A stretch of DNA of 64,000 bases from Paramecium pentaurelia (taxonomy: Eukaryota; Ciliophora; Oligohymenophorea; Peniculida; Parameciidae). Below are positions 22,704-34,395 of the stretch, in pieces. The stretch is from the NCBI GenBank assembly GCA_905183005.1, contig CAJJDO010000014.1, forward strand, positions 373,281 through 437,280, given 5' to 3'. The notes beneath the pieces were generated by a model. It made no database searches and had not been told where the DNA came from. It saw only the letters and a list, made by a program, of their open reading frames with translations. Position numbers and translations under genes: made by a program. Position 1 is the first letter of the stretch. Each line of letters starts with the position of its first letter.

Positions 22704-23931
22704 ATGCAAAATTAGATTGATTAAGGATTACTATAGGAACATGAATAAAATAATGGTATTATTTGATTTAAGTGAATAGTTGACATTATGGAGAACGGGA
22801 ATATTGATAAACACAAATAACCAACTTCAATATTTGAGATGGGAAAGGAATACTTTAAACAGTGCCATCAGTTATTAGCTATTTACACAGCTCTTAAATT
22901 TATTGCTGCAGTTACTTTAGTATATAGTGAAACAAAAATACTAGATTATTTTAAGAGAAACTATATATGGAGATGAAATACTAGTAAAGAATTACCATGA
23001 AATCTTTAATGATGCTTATTTAGTATACTGGATGTACATTTCATGTATTAATGTAATTGAAAATTAGGTACTCATAGTCTTTTTGCTTTTATCTATTATA
23101 TTCAACTATTGATTAAGATTGATAATGAAGTTAAATGTACACAAGTAGTTGAAGAAATAGGATAAATGATTGTGATAGAAATTCCTGAAGGTTATACCAA
23201 TTAAGAAAGATAGGCATTCATAAATGAATAAGTTCAAATATAGAATCAAGAAATGATTTAAAGATTAGAGATAGATGGATAAATTGAGGAATCAAGAAGA
23301 ATAAGTCTTATTGCAACAGAAATTAAAGTTTTGTATCATATTATATTAGAAAACCCTATTATAAAATGAAAAGCCCTTAAATATTTTAGGAAAAGGATGC
23401 TTTATCATATTCTAATTCATTTAATTATGGGGGTTGATATTCTATTTCAATTAGAAGAATTCACTAAATTGCGATGTCTATTTCTATCCCTTATACAGAG
23501 GATATTTATTTACTGTATAGTTATATGTAAATGATAGGTTGTATTTATGGGAATATATTAATATTTAGAAATCTACATCATAACTCTATTAGTTTTAATT
23601 TTCCTTCCAATTTTACTTTTTTATAGTTTATATGACTGGATAAAGAATTATTGTTAAAAAAGAAGAGAAAGAAGAAGAATTGATGATTCATTGAAAGAAA
23701 GTATGTATAGTTTATAAGAAACAGCTGAAGGTAAATATATTCTATAAAATAGGAGAAAATGAATGTGCAATTTGTATGAATTAATATGAAGAAAAAGATA
23801 AAATTGCAATACTTCCATGTTCAAATAAACATCGATTCCATTCAACTTGTGTTAGATCATGGTTGGAAATTAATAGCAAATGTCCTTTATGTAGAAGTGA
23901 TGTATTTCCACTGCCAGAAGAAATTTTCTGA
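22704..23931 (+). CDS. Multi-pass membrane RING-H2 protein
   Basis: Starts MQNQIDQGLLQEHEQNN, then a 24-nt intron. Several hydrophobic stretches follow (for example LLAIYTALKFIAAVTL, VLIVFLLLSIIFNY and IITLLVLIFLPILLFY), separated by an acidic Q-rich loop. The C-terminal RING-H2 is ECAICMNQYEEKDKIAILPC, then NKHRFHSTCVRSWLEINSKC and PLCRSDVFPLPEEIF, with complete C3H2C3 ligands. It is a probable membrane E3 ubiquitin ligase; the multi-TM-then-RING arrangement resembles RNF24/RNF122-like or larger ciliate families. Several introns are needed, so the exact number of membrane spans (4 or more) is tentative. The stop TGA is at 23929-23931. Confidence 0.78.
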
Positions 23932-24074
23932 TTTATTTTAATAATATGTAATTCACACTTTTATTGTCATTCTAATCTATACTATAAGGGATATTTAATT
24001 AAAAAATAAGAAATTACCAAATACAATTATATATATATATAAGAATTATAGTTATTTTAATTTAAGTTATAGGA

Positions 24075-25448
24075 ATGATAAATCTGAATGAGGAATAGAA
24101 AATACAACAAAATAAACTATTTAATATATTTGGGTAACATACAAAATAAGCATGTATAATCTTTATTATGAATGCACTTTTAAGAGTTTAAGAAAACGAT
24201 ACATTTTTTATGTCAATAACATTGTATTTAACAATCATAATGTTTCTATTTAATTTTGTGGCAGCAGTATTTCTGTTGTGTTTTAAGAGAGAATTTCCAA
24301 AGATTGAATATTTCTTAATATACACAATGAATGTATTTATGTTTATAATACTTCTTGTGTATTCACTAAATTACTTTATCTAAAAAAAGGAATAAGACCA
24401 TTTACTTTAATTGTATATAAAAACTTACATCATGATATTATTGGGCAAAGTAACTTTATTTATTTATATATATTAAAGGAAATAGAAATACTCATAATCA
24501 AAATATTTCCACTTGAATTAACGAATAGATCAGTTAATTGTTTTACATCATGTATAATTGTTATGATGATTCTATCTCATGGAGACAAATACGAATGCTA
24601 AAATAAATATTCAATGGTTCTTTTATCACTCTTACTTTCAAATGTTCTGACATCCATATTTAATATCATTTTTACATTGATTCTATTTAATTAAAATAGA
24701 TCTTAAAAAGAATTAAGAAATTTTGCTGAGTAATTCTAATTTAAATATAAATAGTTTACTTTTGACAGTATTATTCTTAGTGCATCTTGCCTAATATGTA
24801 CTTGTATTCATTAAGACAAATTCTATTATTGAAGAAGAATGTTAGTGTTTAAGTTTCATATTTCAATTCTAAAAATATGTTGCACCAATCAATTTCATAT
24901 CATTCTTATTTGTAATATATTAGGAAGTATGTTATTTCAAAGAAGCAATTAAATATTAAGAATTAATTGAAAAGAACAGTTAACATAATAATATGTGTAA
25001 TATTAATCAATTAATTTTATTAGATAGTGCAGCCATCTAAAATTAATAAACATTAAAATAAGGAGTAAGACATTCAATTAAAAGTCTCAGCTCTGTAGTT
25101 AATCCAATGGAAGCTAGTCAAAGTAATTCCCAAGCCCCAAACTTTGGAACGTATCATATTTATATTAATTTAAGTGATAAACAAGGATAAAAATTAGAAA
25201 AAATGGGAACTAGTTAATTTGGAGCTTCTTAACATAATTAAGGTATGTAACACTCATGGGCTAATGTTTAAAATCCTAATCCCTTTGGTACTATTGTTAA
25301 AGAACAATAAGATAGTATAGAAAATCAAAAAAGAGGAAGTAAATCAGTTGATGAAAGTTTAATTCGTTAAGAAGAATCTTAAATTCCAGAAAATTTATCT
25401 CAAGTTAATAATCCAATGGAATCTGGAAGTGTGGTTACTATACATTGA
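24075..25448 (+). CDS. Polytopic membrane protein with long polar C-terminus, unrecognised
   Basis: Starts MINLNEEQKIQQNKLFNIFG. About seven or eight hydrophobic segments follow (ITLYLTIIMFLFNFVAAVFL, YTMNVFMFIILLVYSL, YSMVLLSLLLSNVLTSIFNI, LLLTVLFLVHLAQYVLVF, APINFISFLFVIY). A polar, S/N/Q-rich cytosolic tail of about 150 residues ends NNPMESGSVVTIH. Two or three small introns are required (for example a 29-nt intron after LLGKV near 24452). The topology resembles a seven-helix membrane protein of unknown class; no GPCR or channel signature is seen. The tail contains a repeated VNPMEAS / NNPMESG motif. Confidence 0.65.
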
Positions 25449-26056
25449 TATATTAATTAAATTAATAATTATGTTTTTGATAAATTATAAATATCATTTC
25501 CTTTTTATTAAATTCTAAATCTAAATGTCAATTTTGAGTAAGATCATGATAATTATTTGATAAAGTTTTAAATCAAAATTATTTATTGCAATTCTTCATA
25601 TTTATCAGAATAGCTTAATTAATAATGATGTTTAATTGATAATTATAAATAAAGAATTAAGGGCTAATGTTGCCTTTAAGATAATAAAATCCATTCGATT
25701 ATTCAAATGATGTACATACTGATAAAGTTCTAAAAAATCAATTGAATTAATTAATTATTTAGTTTTTAAAAGACTTCAATTATTAATGTTATTTTTCTCT
25801 AATGATTGATATAAACTTCAAATTAAGTAATTTTAATAATAAATGAACAGAATATTTGATCAATATTCATTATTTTTTAATTATCTAAAAAATAATTACA
25901 ATCATTATTAAATATATTAAATGTGATTATGTATAACATTTTAGATATATGTAAATAATAGATTTAAGAGGATAAAATTGTCTATATTGAAATCAATACC
26001 TAAATTTTGCAATTATAAGTGTAATATATTTTGTATGATATTAAGATTTATATAAT
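25449..26056. other. AT-rich intergenic region between convergent genes
   Basis: About 600 nt of low-complexity A/T sequence with no sustained reading frame and no recognisable RNA. It is unusually long for a convergent spacer in this window, where most are under 50 nt. Confidence 0.5.
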
Positions 26057-26763
26057 TCATTATTATTAAAAAATTCTTCTTACTCTTCTTACATCCCCAA
26101 GAAAAATATCTTTAGGAAATTTAGATTTTTGTTTCTCATTACTCTACCTATTATATTGAAGTCCAAAAGAAAACTGCATGATTTCCTATTCATTCAAATG
26201 ATCAGATTTTGCTAAAGATCTTGGTACATCTATAGTTGTTTATTTTAAAGGAGTAAAATTGCTTCTCCTTTATGGCTGATTTTTGTAATCTAATGATTTC
26301 TATAAGTCTCGGATAATCATTTAAGAATCTTCATTTTCAGAATTTAGTGCTTTCTATTCTAATTTCAGATTACTTGTTAAAACATTTTTTTTTAATATGA
26401 AGAAGCACGCTCTTTCAATCTTGGAAAATATGCTGTAGATTAATCAACTTTCTGATTTAAAAAATGAAATTCGAGATTTGATTGATCTATTTCTGTTTTG
26501 ACTCTTTATTTTGAAGCTGATCTATCATTGAAACGAGGTACATCAATTGATCTATTAATTAAATTAAACTATGTATCAATATCTTGATTATCTAAAATAT
26601 TTAGTATAGTTGATATATAACTACCACGAAAAAGCAAAGAGCTTTTTTGATTAGCATTTTTGTTTGAATGCAATTTTAGGAGGGCTCCAAAATTATTTTC
26701 TTGGACTCTTCTTCTATTCTTATTACCAGTTAGTGTAGGACGATAATAATGATTATTATTCAT
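26057..26763 (-). CDS. Hypothetical basic protein, about 228 residues
   Basis: Starts MNNNHYYRPTLTGNKNRRRV and continues with KSSLLFRGSYISTILNILDN. After one 20-nt intron come KALNSENEDSQMIIRDLQKS and KFPKDIFLGDVRRVRRIFQQ, ending at TGA 26057-26059. The protein is rich in Arg, Lys, Ser and Asn, has no membrane segment and is probably largely disordered. The motif D-V-P-R-(F/S) occurs twice (IDVPRFNDRSA and IDVPRSLAKSD), which may be a short repeated linear motif. No family is recognised. Confidence 0.6.
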
Positions 26764-26945
26764 AAATTTATAAAATAATGTTATCTTTACTAGAATAAAA
26801 GAAATTTTATTGTTTAGCCAATTTTGATAGTTATTATAATGATATCATTTATTCAATCTTTATTTAAAAAAAGAAGGTAGTAATAGTATCTAAATTGTCA
26901 ATATATATTCTGCAACAGATACTAATTATATTTATAATTAATATG

Positions 26946-28950
26946 TATAGTTAAAATCATGGTATATTCAACTCTCTCATGAAATAATTAGAACCATACT
27001 AATTTGATGAACCTACATTACCATAATGGTAATTATCGAGTATCAAATAACTTATTTTATCTCCTTATTTTGAAAATGCATAAGAAATTTAGAGTTCAAA
27101 TTTTGAATTTGTCAAGATATAAAATGGTCGTGTAAGCTTCAAAGTTACATTACCTGCAAAAACATAATTAAATTTCTTACTAAGACGCAATTTTTAAGTG
27201 GTATGAGTTACTAATTAAGAGATCTTAGGATTAGGGGAGGGAAAATTAATTTGTAAAACAGAGCATAGCATTAATGAAATACCTTTAAAATAACCATGTA
27301 ATGTAATGAAACCATTTGAATTAATTAATTAAGGATTAAAAGAGTGTAAAGTAGGAATACAAGTTAGTTGATTTTATTAAATATGATAATATAATTTATA
27401 TATGTAAGAACTCATCAAATAAACTAAACTTAAGATTACTTTGAATTCAATTTAAACTTCTGATTACTAAAAAATTATTCAAGAAATAGAACCAGAAAAA
27501 GAATTATTACATTAAAATATAATCGTTACTTTTAATTCAATTCAAACCAAGGAAATTGAACTAATCAACTTAATAAAAAGATTAGGATTTCTTCTTTATA
27601 CTTAAGTCAACTAAATAACTTTATAATTTTGTTTGTGGTTTACTTTTTATTGCTGCAAATATAAATAAAATTATATCAACAGATTATTCATTCTTATTGA
27701 CAAGGGTATGAGTCCAAAAATTAAAGTGTATTTTTTAAGAATTATAGATCAATGTTTAAATACTCTTTAATATATAATATTATTCTATAAAAAAGATAAT
27801 AATTGTATTTTAACATCAAAGAAGCTATGAAATAAAATAATTAAAATATTAAAATTGATGAACCATATACAATAACAGAAAAACTAGAATAAATTCTAAA
27901 AATTTGTTATTGATTACTATGTTTTATTCAATAAAAATTAAAAAATACATCAAAGGACCTATTTAAAGAATGATCAAGATCAATAAAAATTATATGTTAA
28001 CAAAATTAAGTTAAAATTTAATTAGGTTGAATTAGAGGAAATATTAGATGAAAAAATACATAAAATATTACAATTTATAATACTGAAATATAATTAGAAA
28101 ATAAAAAATAAATATAATCAACTACAAATCAAATGCCTTTAAAAAATCTAGTATCGATTTAAAAGACTTCAATTAATATTCTAAAAAGATTTGATGCAAT
28201 CCTAAAATATTTATAAGTCTCTCTTCAACCAGATATCATACTTTTAAAAAATAGTCTTCATTAAAAAAAACTTCAGATTAATGAAATTAATAAAAATAAT
28301 TAAATAATTGAAAGAGTTTACAACATATCAATCAATCAATTAATTCTTCTAGAAGTTGTTAAAGTGTAAAAGAATTTAATGAATTCATGAAATAAAAAAA
28401 GTAAAATAAGTCTCCACATCCAGTTGTTTCAACTAAAAAAATAAATTAAAAAGGAATTTCATATTTTTTCTTAGAGTATTCAAGATTTGGCTTAAATTGT
28501 TGAAAAAATAAACTAAGATGATACTTAAATAGAACAATAATTAAAAAATAAAATATACAATGTTATTAAATAATTGAAATAACTTGAAGGAATTAAGAAA
28601 TATTTATTATGGGAAGATGATCAATAAGTATTTATATTGTTTTCATTTATTTATTAGTGTAAATAACCTCAGTCAATTCAATTATTTCATAACAATAAAG
28701 ATTGTAAAATAAATAAGATAATGATAATTTTCAGTTAATTAAAAATTAATAGTAAGTTTAAACAAAAAAGAATTCAGAAATATTATATCCTTTAAAACAA
28801 TACCTAATGATTTAAAAAATAAGAGAATATAAGTCTCTATAAAGAATTGAAGAGAACCATAGAACAGAAGAATTAAACATATATGGATACTTTATGGATA
28901 GAGTCATAGGTGTATACTAAAAATTTAGGAATTTAAAAATATTGAAATAT
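26946..28950 (+). pseudogene. Probable decaying protein-coding gene (frameshifts and in-frame TGA)
   Basis: Begins like a real gene (MYSQNHGIFNSLMKQLEPYQ, LSPYFENAQEIQSSNFEFVK), and one plausible 24-nt intron at about 27198-27221 removes a TGA. After that the protein-like sequence jumps between frames: LICKTEHSINEIPLKQPCNV and then two TGAs near 27370-27390; TLNSIQTSDYQKIIQEIEPE to TGA 27837; then, in another frame, SIQKTSINILKRFDAILKYL; then IVEKINQDDTQIEQQLKNKI; finally REYKSLQRIEENHRTEELNI. Not all of the jumps have a plausible GT...AG at the junction. This pattern suggests an old duplicate losing its frame, common after whole-genome duplication in Paramecium. Parent family not recognised. 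If introns were missed it could still be one gene of about 620 residues. It runs directly into the eL29 start. Confidence 0.45.
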
Positions 28951-28981
28951 CTAAACAAATATTTTAAATAATAAATTATCA

Positions 28982-29226
28982 ATGGCTAAGTCAAAGAATG
29001 CTACATCTCATCATAATGCCCGTAAACACCACAGAAATGGTATTAAAAAGCTTCCAAATCAAAGATATAGAACATTGAAAGGAGTAATTGTTAATTCTAA
29101 TCGAAGTGCAATTAAAGATTCGCCAAAAATAGAAGATTTGCTATAAAGAATGATCCTTCCATCAAAAAGAATAAGAGTCTTGAAACAAGATTAGCCAAAA
29201 GAAAAGGAAAGAAAAATATACATTGA
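28982..29226 (+). CDS. RPL29: 60S ribosomal protein eL29
   Basis: 73 residues after removing a 23-nt intron that follows LKG. MAKSKNATSHHNARKHHRNG and IKKLPNQRYRTLKG match the eL29 signature MAKSKNHTxHNQxxKxHRNGIKKPxxxRxxSLKG. After the intron come CNQRFAKNRRFAIKN (for VDPKFLRNxRFAKKxN in other eukaryotes) and a basic tail. Start at 28982; stop TGA 29224-29226. Only a few bases separate it from the preceding degenerate gene, so its promoter must lie within that sequence. Confidence 0.92.
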
Positions 29227-29528
29227 TCATGACGTACACATATAAATATCATACATTAAATTGCTTCACACATTCATATATATATATTATAGATAATTAT
29301 TCATGAATTGATTTTACTCTTGGAGATAACATCATTCATATAATCTATAATTAAATCATCAGGGATCAAATACTTTATTAGAATTTCTTATTTTTCATTA
29401 TCATCTTTTAGTGAAATATATCAATGTTATTTTAATATATATAAGCTTAATTAGGCTTTAACTTATGTTAAATCATATATTGCAGTTATATAATTGATAA
29501 TTAAATATATGTATATGTATATTATTGC
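29227..29528. other. Convergent spacer with a possible small minus-strand exon
   Basis: About 300 nt. On the minus strand, 29301-29410 reads SLKDDNEKQEILIKYLIPDD then LIIDYMNDVISKSKINS before TGA 29301-29303, which looks coding. No start codon or acceptable splice site upstream was found, so no gene is called. Confidence 0.3.
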
Positions 29529-31403
29529 TCAACTATTGCTGACTGAATTGTAAACCAAATTTAATCTTTCCATCAAAGAGAACTAAAAATTTGCTATCGT
29601 TGATAACATTGATACTACTTATGTTAATGTTTAAGAATGCTAATTCAATATTGTCATAAATTCTTAAGATCCATAATATTACTATGAAACTTCATGATTT
29701 TATGAATTTGGTTAATGTAAAGCCTAACTTAATTATTATTGAATTAAACTCAATTCAGATGTAACTGATGCTTGTTTAGTTATTAAATAATCTATATTTT
29801 AATTTTTCTAAGGAATTATAAGATTTTGATTATTTGGGCATAATAAGTGTTATTGATGTTAATTTATACCTGGAAATCTTTAAAGTTAATAGGTATCTGA
29901 TATATCATTCTAATTTAAGCTTTATTTTTAATCTAATATCTATTAAATATTAATATTATCTTTGTTCTCATTAATATTTTACTATTATTCATACTAATTT
30001 GGAATTATTGATGATTATATTTATTCTGAAGGTTAATTATAGAGATTTTAAGATTCTATTATAGTTGTTTATTTAGATATTTCTTATTATTATTATGAAT
30101 AATTAGAATTTAAGCCAATTTCTTTTTAGGTCTAATTTTATTCATTTTAATAATTGTATTCCTAATCATTTGAGTTTTTCTATTTTTAATCAATATTCTC
30201 TCTTTGATTATTGATTTAAGGTAGTTAATTTGATATCTAAGTAACACTTTATTGACTTGAATTTAAATTATGATTTTTTTAATCTAAATTATTTTAATCT
30301 TTGTTTGTTAATTTTTAATTTAAATTATTGTTTACAATTAATTGTTGTTGATTCTAATCTTTTCCTAATTATTTAAGTTATGTAATTTATTTCTTATGAC
30401 TATTATTGTTTTAGTTTATATTTAAATCATCATCTAATACTATAATATGTTTAAATTTGTCTTTTTTTTAATGATGACTCTATTAGTTTTGTTTTTATTA
30501 ATTACTTGATTATTATACAAGATTTTATTTAGTTGTATTTGTTTAAGGAGAATCTTTTCCAATTTATTATTATAATGGTAAGTTTGTTTATGGCATAATT
30601 GCAGCTTATGAATTCAAATCAGATTGTGTTGAGGAATTCAATTTATTTTAATTTAATTAAGATGTTGTTTAATTTTTTTATTAAGATTACTTTTTAATTT
30701 GATCTTAATTTTAAATGCAAATTCTTAAAGGTTTTGACAATTACTCAGTTTATTTATTTTAAGGTTATATTTGAGTTGTTTTAGTAACTATCTTTTATTA
30801 ATCTTACTTATTTTATGTTTTCTCTTATTAGGGTTATTTTAATGAAATATCATTTTATAATATTTCTGCTAAACTTTATTAAATTTAGTCGAATTATTTT
30901 AATAAGTTAAAATTATTTTATTATTTCTAATTTTTATTATTATTATCAGATTATTTTTTATCTTAAGAGGGATGATTTGAGATATTTTAATTTTTAGTAT
31001 TTAATTTTTAGATTTTTTTATTAGTCAAGTTAGATTTATTCACTTCTTTCTTTTTATTTTATTTTACTTTATCTTTAGATTCTATAGATTTATTTTATTT
31101 TTTCTGTTATTCAGATAATTGTTATTTTGAAATACCTTCTTCCTTCACTTATAGATTTTGAAGACTTTATAATTTAATTTTTTTTTATGTATTACCTATA
31201 ATTTCTACATCTTTCTCTTCTTCAGGTTAGATTTCAATTTGAACATCAAGTCCTTCTTTTTCATCTAACCATTATCTAATTGTGAATAATGGAATCTTTA
31301 GTAAATAGCTAATATATTTAATATCGACATCAGTAGGATTATCACCTAACTATTCATATACTTATCTTTTCTGATCTTCCTCTAAATCTTGCTATAAAAT
31401 CAT
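29529..31403 (-). CDS. Large Q/N-rich (prion-like) protein with helical N-terminal domain
   Basis: One TGA-free frame of about 625 codons ending at TGA 29529-29531; most of its glutamines are TAA or TAG. The N-terminal part is well folded-looking (QKRQVYEQLGDNPTDVDIKY, ISYLLKIPLFTIRQWLDEKE), which might be a helix-turn-helix-like domain. The next ~450 residues are dominated by Q, N, K and S. The last ~60 residues are again hydrophobic-helical (EFMTILNQHSQTLTQVVSML, STIANFQFSLMERLNLVYNS), probably a coiled coil. The first in-frame ATG is 31403, but coding character seems to extend upstream (LQKGLQKIVKLHVNNQELVQ), so the true start may be in an exon near 31450-31690. Function unknown; candidates are a transcription-linked or RNA-granule protein. 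Confidence 0.7.
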
Positions 31404-31740
31404 TGCTATATTTTTGATTATATTTTGAACTAACTCTTAATTATTAACATGCAATTTGACTATTTTTTGTAAACCTTTTTATAATATAATTTATATTTAA
31501 TATATCAATTTCAATATAATTTAAGATTATATATCATATAATTAATTGAATATAAGTTATAGTATATATAAACAATAGTATATATAATAAACATCTAAGT
31601 ATTCAAAATTAATAAACAATATAAACACTATAAAATTACTAAATTAATTTTAAATCATAAGATTTCTGTCCATTTATGAATGTACAATTAATATAGAAAT
31701 ATATGGAATTAATAATTCAAAAATCAAATTAAATATTAAT
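31404..31740. other. AT-rich divergent intergenic region
   Basis: Contains the probable 5' exon of the Q/N-rich gene (31404-31490) and otherwise AT-rich sequence. The minus-strand frame is free of TGA as far as an ATG at about 31667 (MDRNLMIQNQFSNF), but its composition is intergenic. Confidence 0.4.
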
Positions 31741-32224
31741 ATGACTTCTAAAGTTCACTCATAATTAAACGAATCTGATATATAAAAAGTCAATTATCCT
31801 GATTTGGCTGATGTTAGATATGATTAAAATAGTGACAAAGTATTTATTGGAATTCCAACTCAAAATCATTATATACAAAATGGTATTCAAAATTTATATA
31901 CAAGGAATCCCTATACCTAATGGATTTCTCATTACTCCCATTTATAATAATGAAAATCCTTGCACAAATGTGCCTTTTGATGCATAGGGATCAATAATCC
32001 CAATATAAATACAATGTAAATATTGTCGTAAGGTTGGAACCACAATTATGCAACATCGAGCTGGTCCATAAACATGGATTGTTTCATTTTTGCTTTTCAT
32101 TTTCTTCTTACCTCTCTTCTTTTTACCATTCTTGCTTGAAAATTGCAAGGACAAAGTACATTACTGTCCTAATTGTGGATAATGTGTTGGAAAGAAGAAA
32201 TACAAATTATGCAATAGTGATTGA
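31741..32224 (+). CDS. LITAF-domain membrane protein
   Basis: Starts MTSKVHSQLNESDIQKVNYP; one 22-nt intron follows HYIQN. The C-terminal LITAF (SIMPLE-like) domain has a first zinc knuckle CKYCRK, a hydrophobic membrane-inserting stretch (TWIVSFLLFIFFLPLFFLPF) and a second half HYCPNCGQCVGKKK. This gives CxxC...HxCPxCG, the diagnostic pattern of monotopic LITAF domains on late endosomes and lysosomes. The upstream part is polar and lacks clear PPxY motifs. 152-154 residues, like typical members. Stop TGA 32222-32224. Confidence 0.9.
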
Positions 32225-32676
32225 ATTTATTTATATTCCATATTATATCATAAGAATTTTGAAGAATTAAGTTAACTCTTATATATTAATCATCATTATT
32301 ATTGACTTGAAATAAGATATTATAAAATTACTTATATCTTAAAATTGAAAAACAAATTTCTAAATTAATTGATTAAAATTGATATAAAATTTTTGATATT
32401 TTTATTGATTCACATCTTTGATCATTAAAGAGGTAACTACTTAAAAATTATTCTTTCTATATTTAATTATAAAATATCTTTATCTCTTAAAATAAATAAA
32501 TAAAATGTTAATTTCTTTTTTTTAAATCATTACATATTAAAAATTGATAAGGAATAGTAATATAAAAAGAATATATATTCTTTATTTTTACAAAGGATAT
32601 AAAAACATAATAAAAAATTTAATTCTTATATTATATTATTGATATTAATAATAAAAATATATATTTTAAAATAATT
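32225..32676. other. AT-rich intergenic region
   Basis: About 450 nt with very low G+C and no reading frame or structure that I can support. Confidence 0.5.
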
Positions 32677-32952
32677 ATGCAATAAGAATAAGGGATTAAT
32701 ACAATTAGGATTAGTTTAAATAATCCTGTCGAGAGATAAGAAGATGATTAAGAGTCAGATTAATCAAAGGAAGACATTAATAACTCATAATCTAAAGACT
32801 CAGAGAATAATAATTAATCAGAATTATTAATTAAGATGATTAAAAATTCTTTGTATATTTATGCATACTTCAGCATAAGCATTAAAATATTAAACTTGTT
32901 TGAGTCAAAATATAAATTCATCTGGAATGCGTATGAGCATATTAAAAAATGA
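32677..32952 (+). CDS. Possible small protein, 91 residues
   Basis: Continuous frame from ATG 32677 to TGA 32950-32952. The first 50 residues are acidic and S/Q/N-rich (NPVERQEDDQESDQSKEDIN); the end is hydrophobic and aromatic (MIKNSLYIYAYFSISIKILN). No family is recognised. It ends 27 nt from the stop of the convergent gene. Confidence 0.4.
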
Positions 32953-32979
32953 TATCGAAATAACAATATAGATATTTAG

Positions 32980-34364
32980 TCATTTTAAATAGTTTTCAAA
33001 TTCACTATATATTTTTTCAATTTCTTAAACATCATTTCCAATATAATCATCATTTTCATCAATCTCAATTTATTTATTTAAATTTTACAACTTTGGTATT
33101 ACTTCTAATAATTCATGTCTCCAAATGATCCTAAATTAAATTAAGAATTTACTGATGAGAATAGACTACTTCTTCATCCTTCTATTCAAATATAAATGTT
33201 GGATTGCATACTTACTTTTTATATGATTTTGAAACTTTATAATTTTCAATATCTACATTATAAACTAAATCCGAAGCTAATAGAATATCAAAAATATCCT
33301 TGGAAGGTTAATATAATTTTTATTCAAAGATTTTCATTTTTTCATTGATAATTTATAAGAGATCATCATTACTACTAAGATCATCTGTTTATTCTTTATT
33401 TTCAACAATTTCATCTTATATTCTAACATTCTTTAGATCTTCTTATTCTTCTATTTAATTTTTTTAATTGTCTTTGTTAATTTATATTATTTAATTGATT
33501 TAATGTGGTTCATTATTTTCTGTTATATCTAAATTTTTATTTGATTTTATAGGCTAATAGTTTAAAATTTCTTATTCATTTAATTATTATTCAGAAGTCA
33601 TCAATGTTGTTCGTTAATTTAATATTTCTGTAGATTATTAATTTGTATTAACATCTTTATTTCTTTTTGATGTTTATTCAATTTATTTTATTTCTTATGG
33701 AATTGGTTTCTGTTTGATATTAGATTTATTTGCTACAGGTTAATTATTATCCCAGAGTTCTACAGCATCTCTTTATTCAGTATGGTGTAATTATTTATTT
33801 TATTATATAGGTTATATAGATTCTTATATTAAGATAGGTTAAGTTTATTAATTGATTTTTTATTGAAAATCTTATTAATCTTATTCATCTTAAACATCAA
33901 TTCCTATTTATTTATTATCTTAATTTTCTTATTTAGAAGATTCCTATTTTTTGGTTAAGTTTTTTTCAAGTTAAAAAGTTTCTTCATGAGATTTTTCACT
34001 TAAGGTTTCTAAAATTTATTCTTTTTGAACATTTAAATATATTGGAACTTATTTTTAGACTACAGTATCTCCTGTTATTTTTCTTGAGTGAACCTTGCCT
34101 TTCTATTTATCATGAGTAATATGTTTTTTATTATTATTTTACTTTTAATGCTAATTTTGTGTTTATTAAATTTATTAAATATTATTAGTTTCATAGTTAA
34201 TTTGATTTTATTATTAAATTTAAATTGGTTGAATAATTTGTTGATTATTTATTTTCTATAGTAGTTCTCTTGTTTAACGAATTTATTGTGTAGAGGAGAT
34301 ATCTGGTAATTCTGATTAACTGGATTATTAAGACTTTAGATTATTAGTATCAGATATTGATTAA

Positions 34365-34395
<31 letters not shown>

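Noticed and set aside
29600..31180. Plus-strand T-rich region that looks like a gene with scattered TGA codons (Tyr/Phe-rich)
   Set aside because: The minus strand has one unbroken Q/N-rich frame across the same span, so the plus-strand pattern is its antisense.
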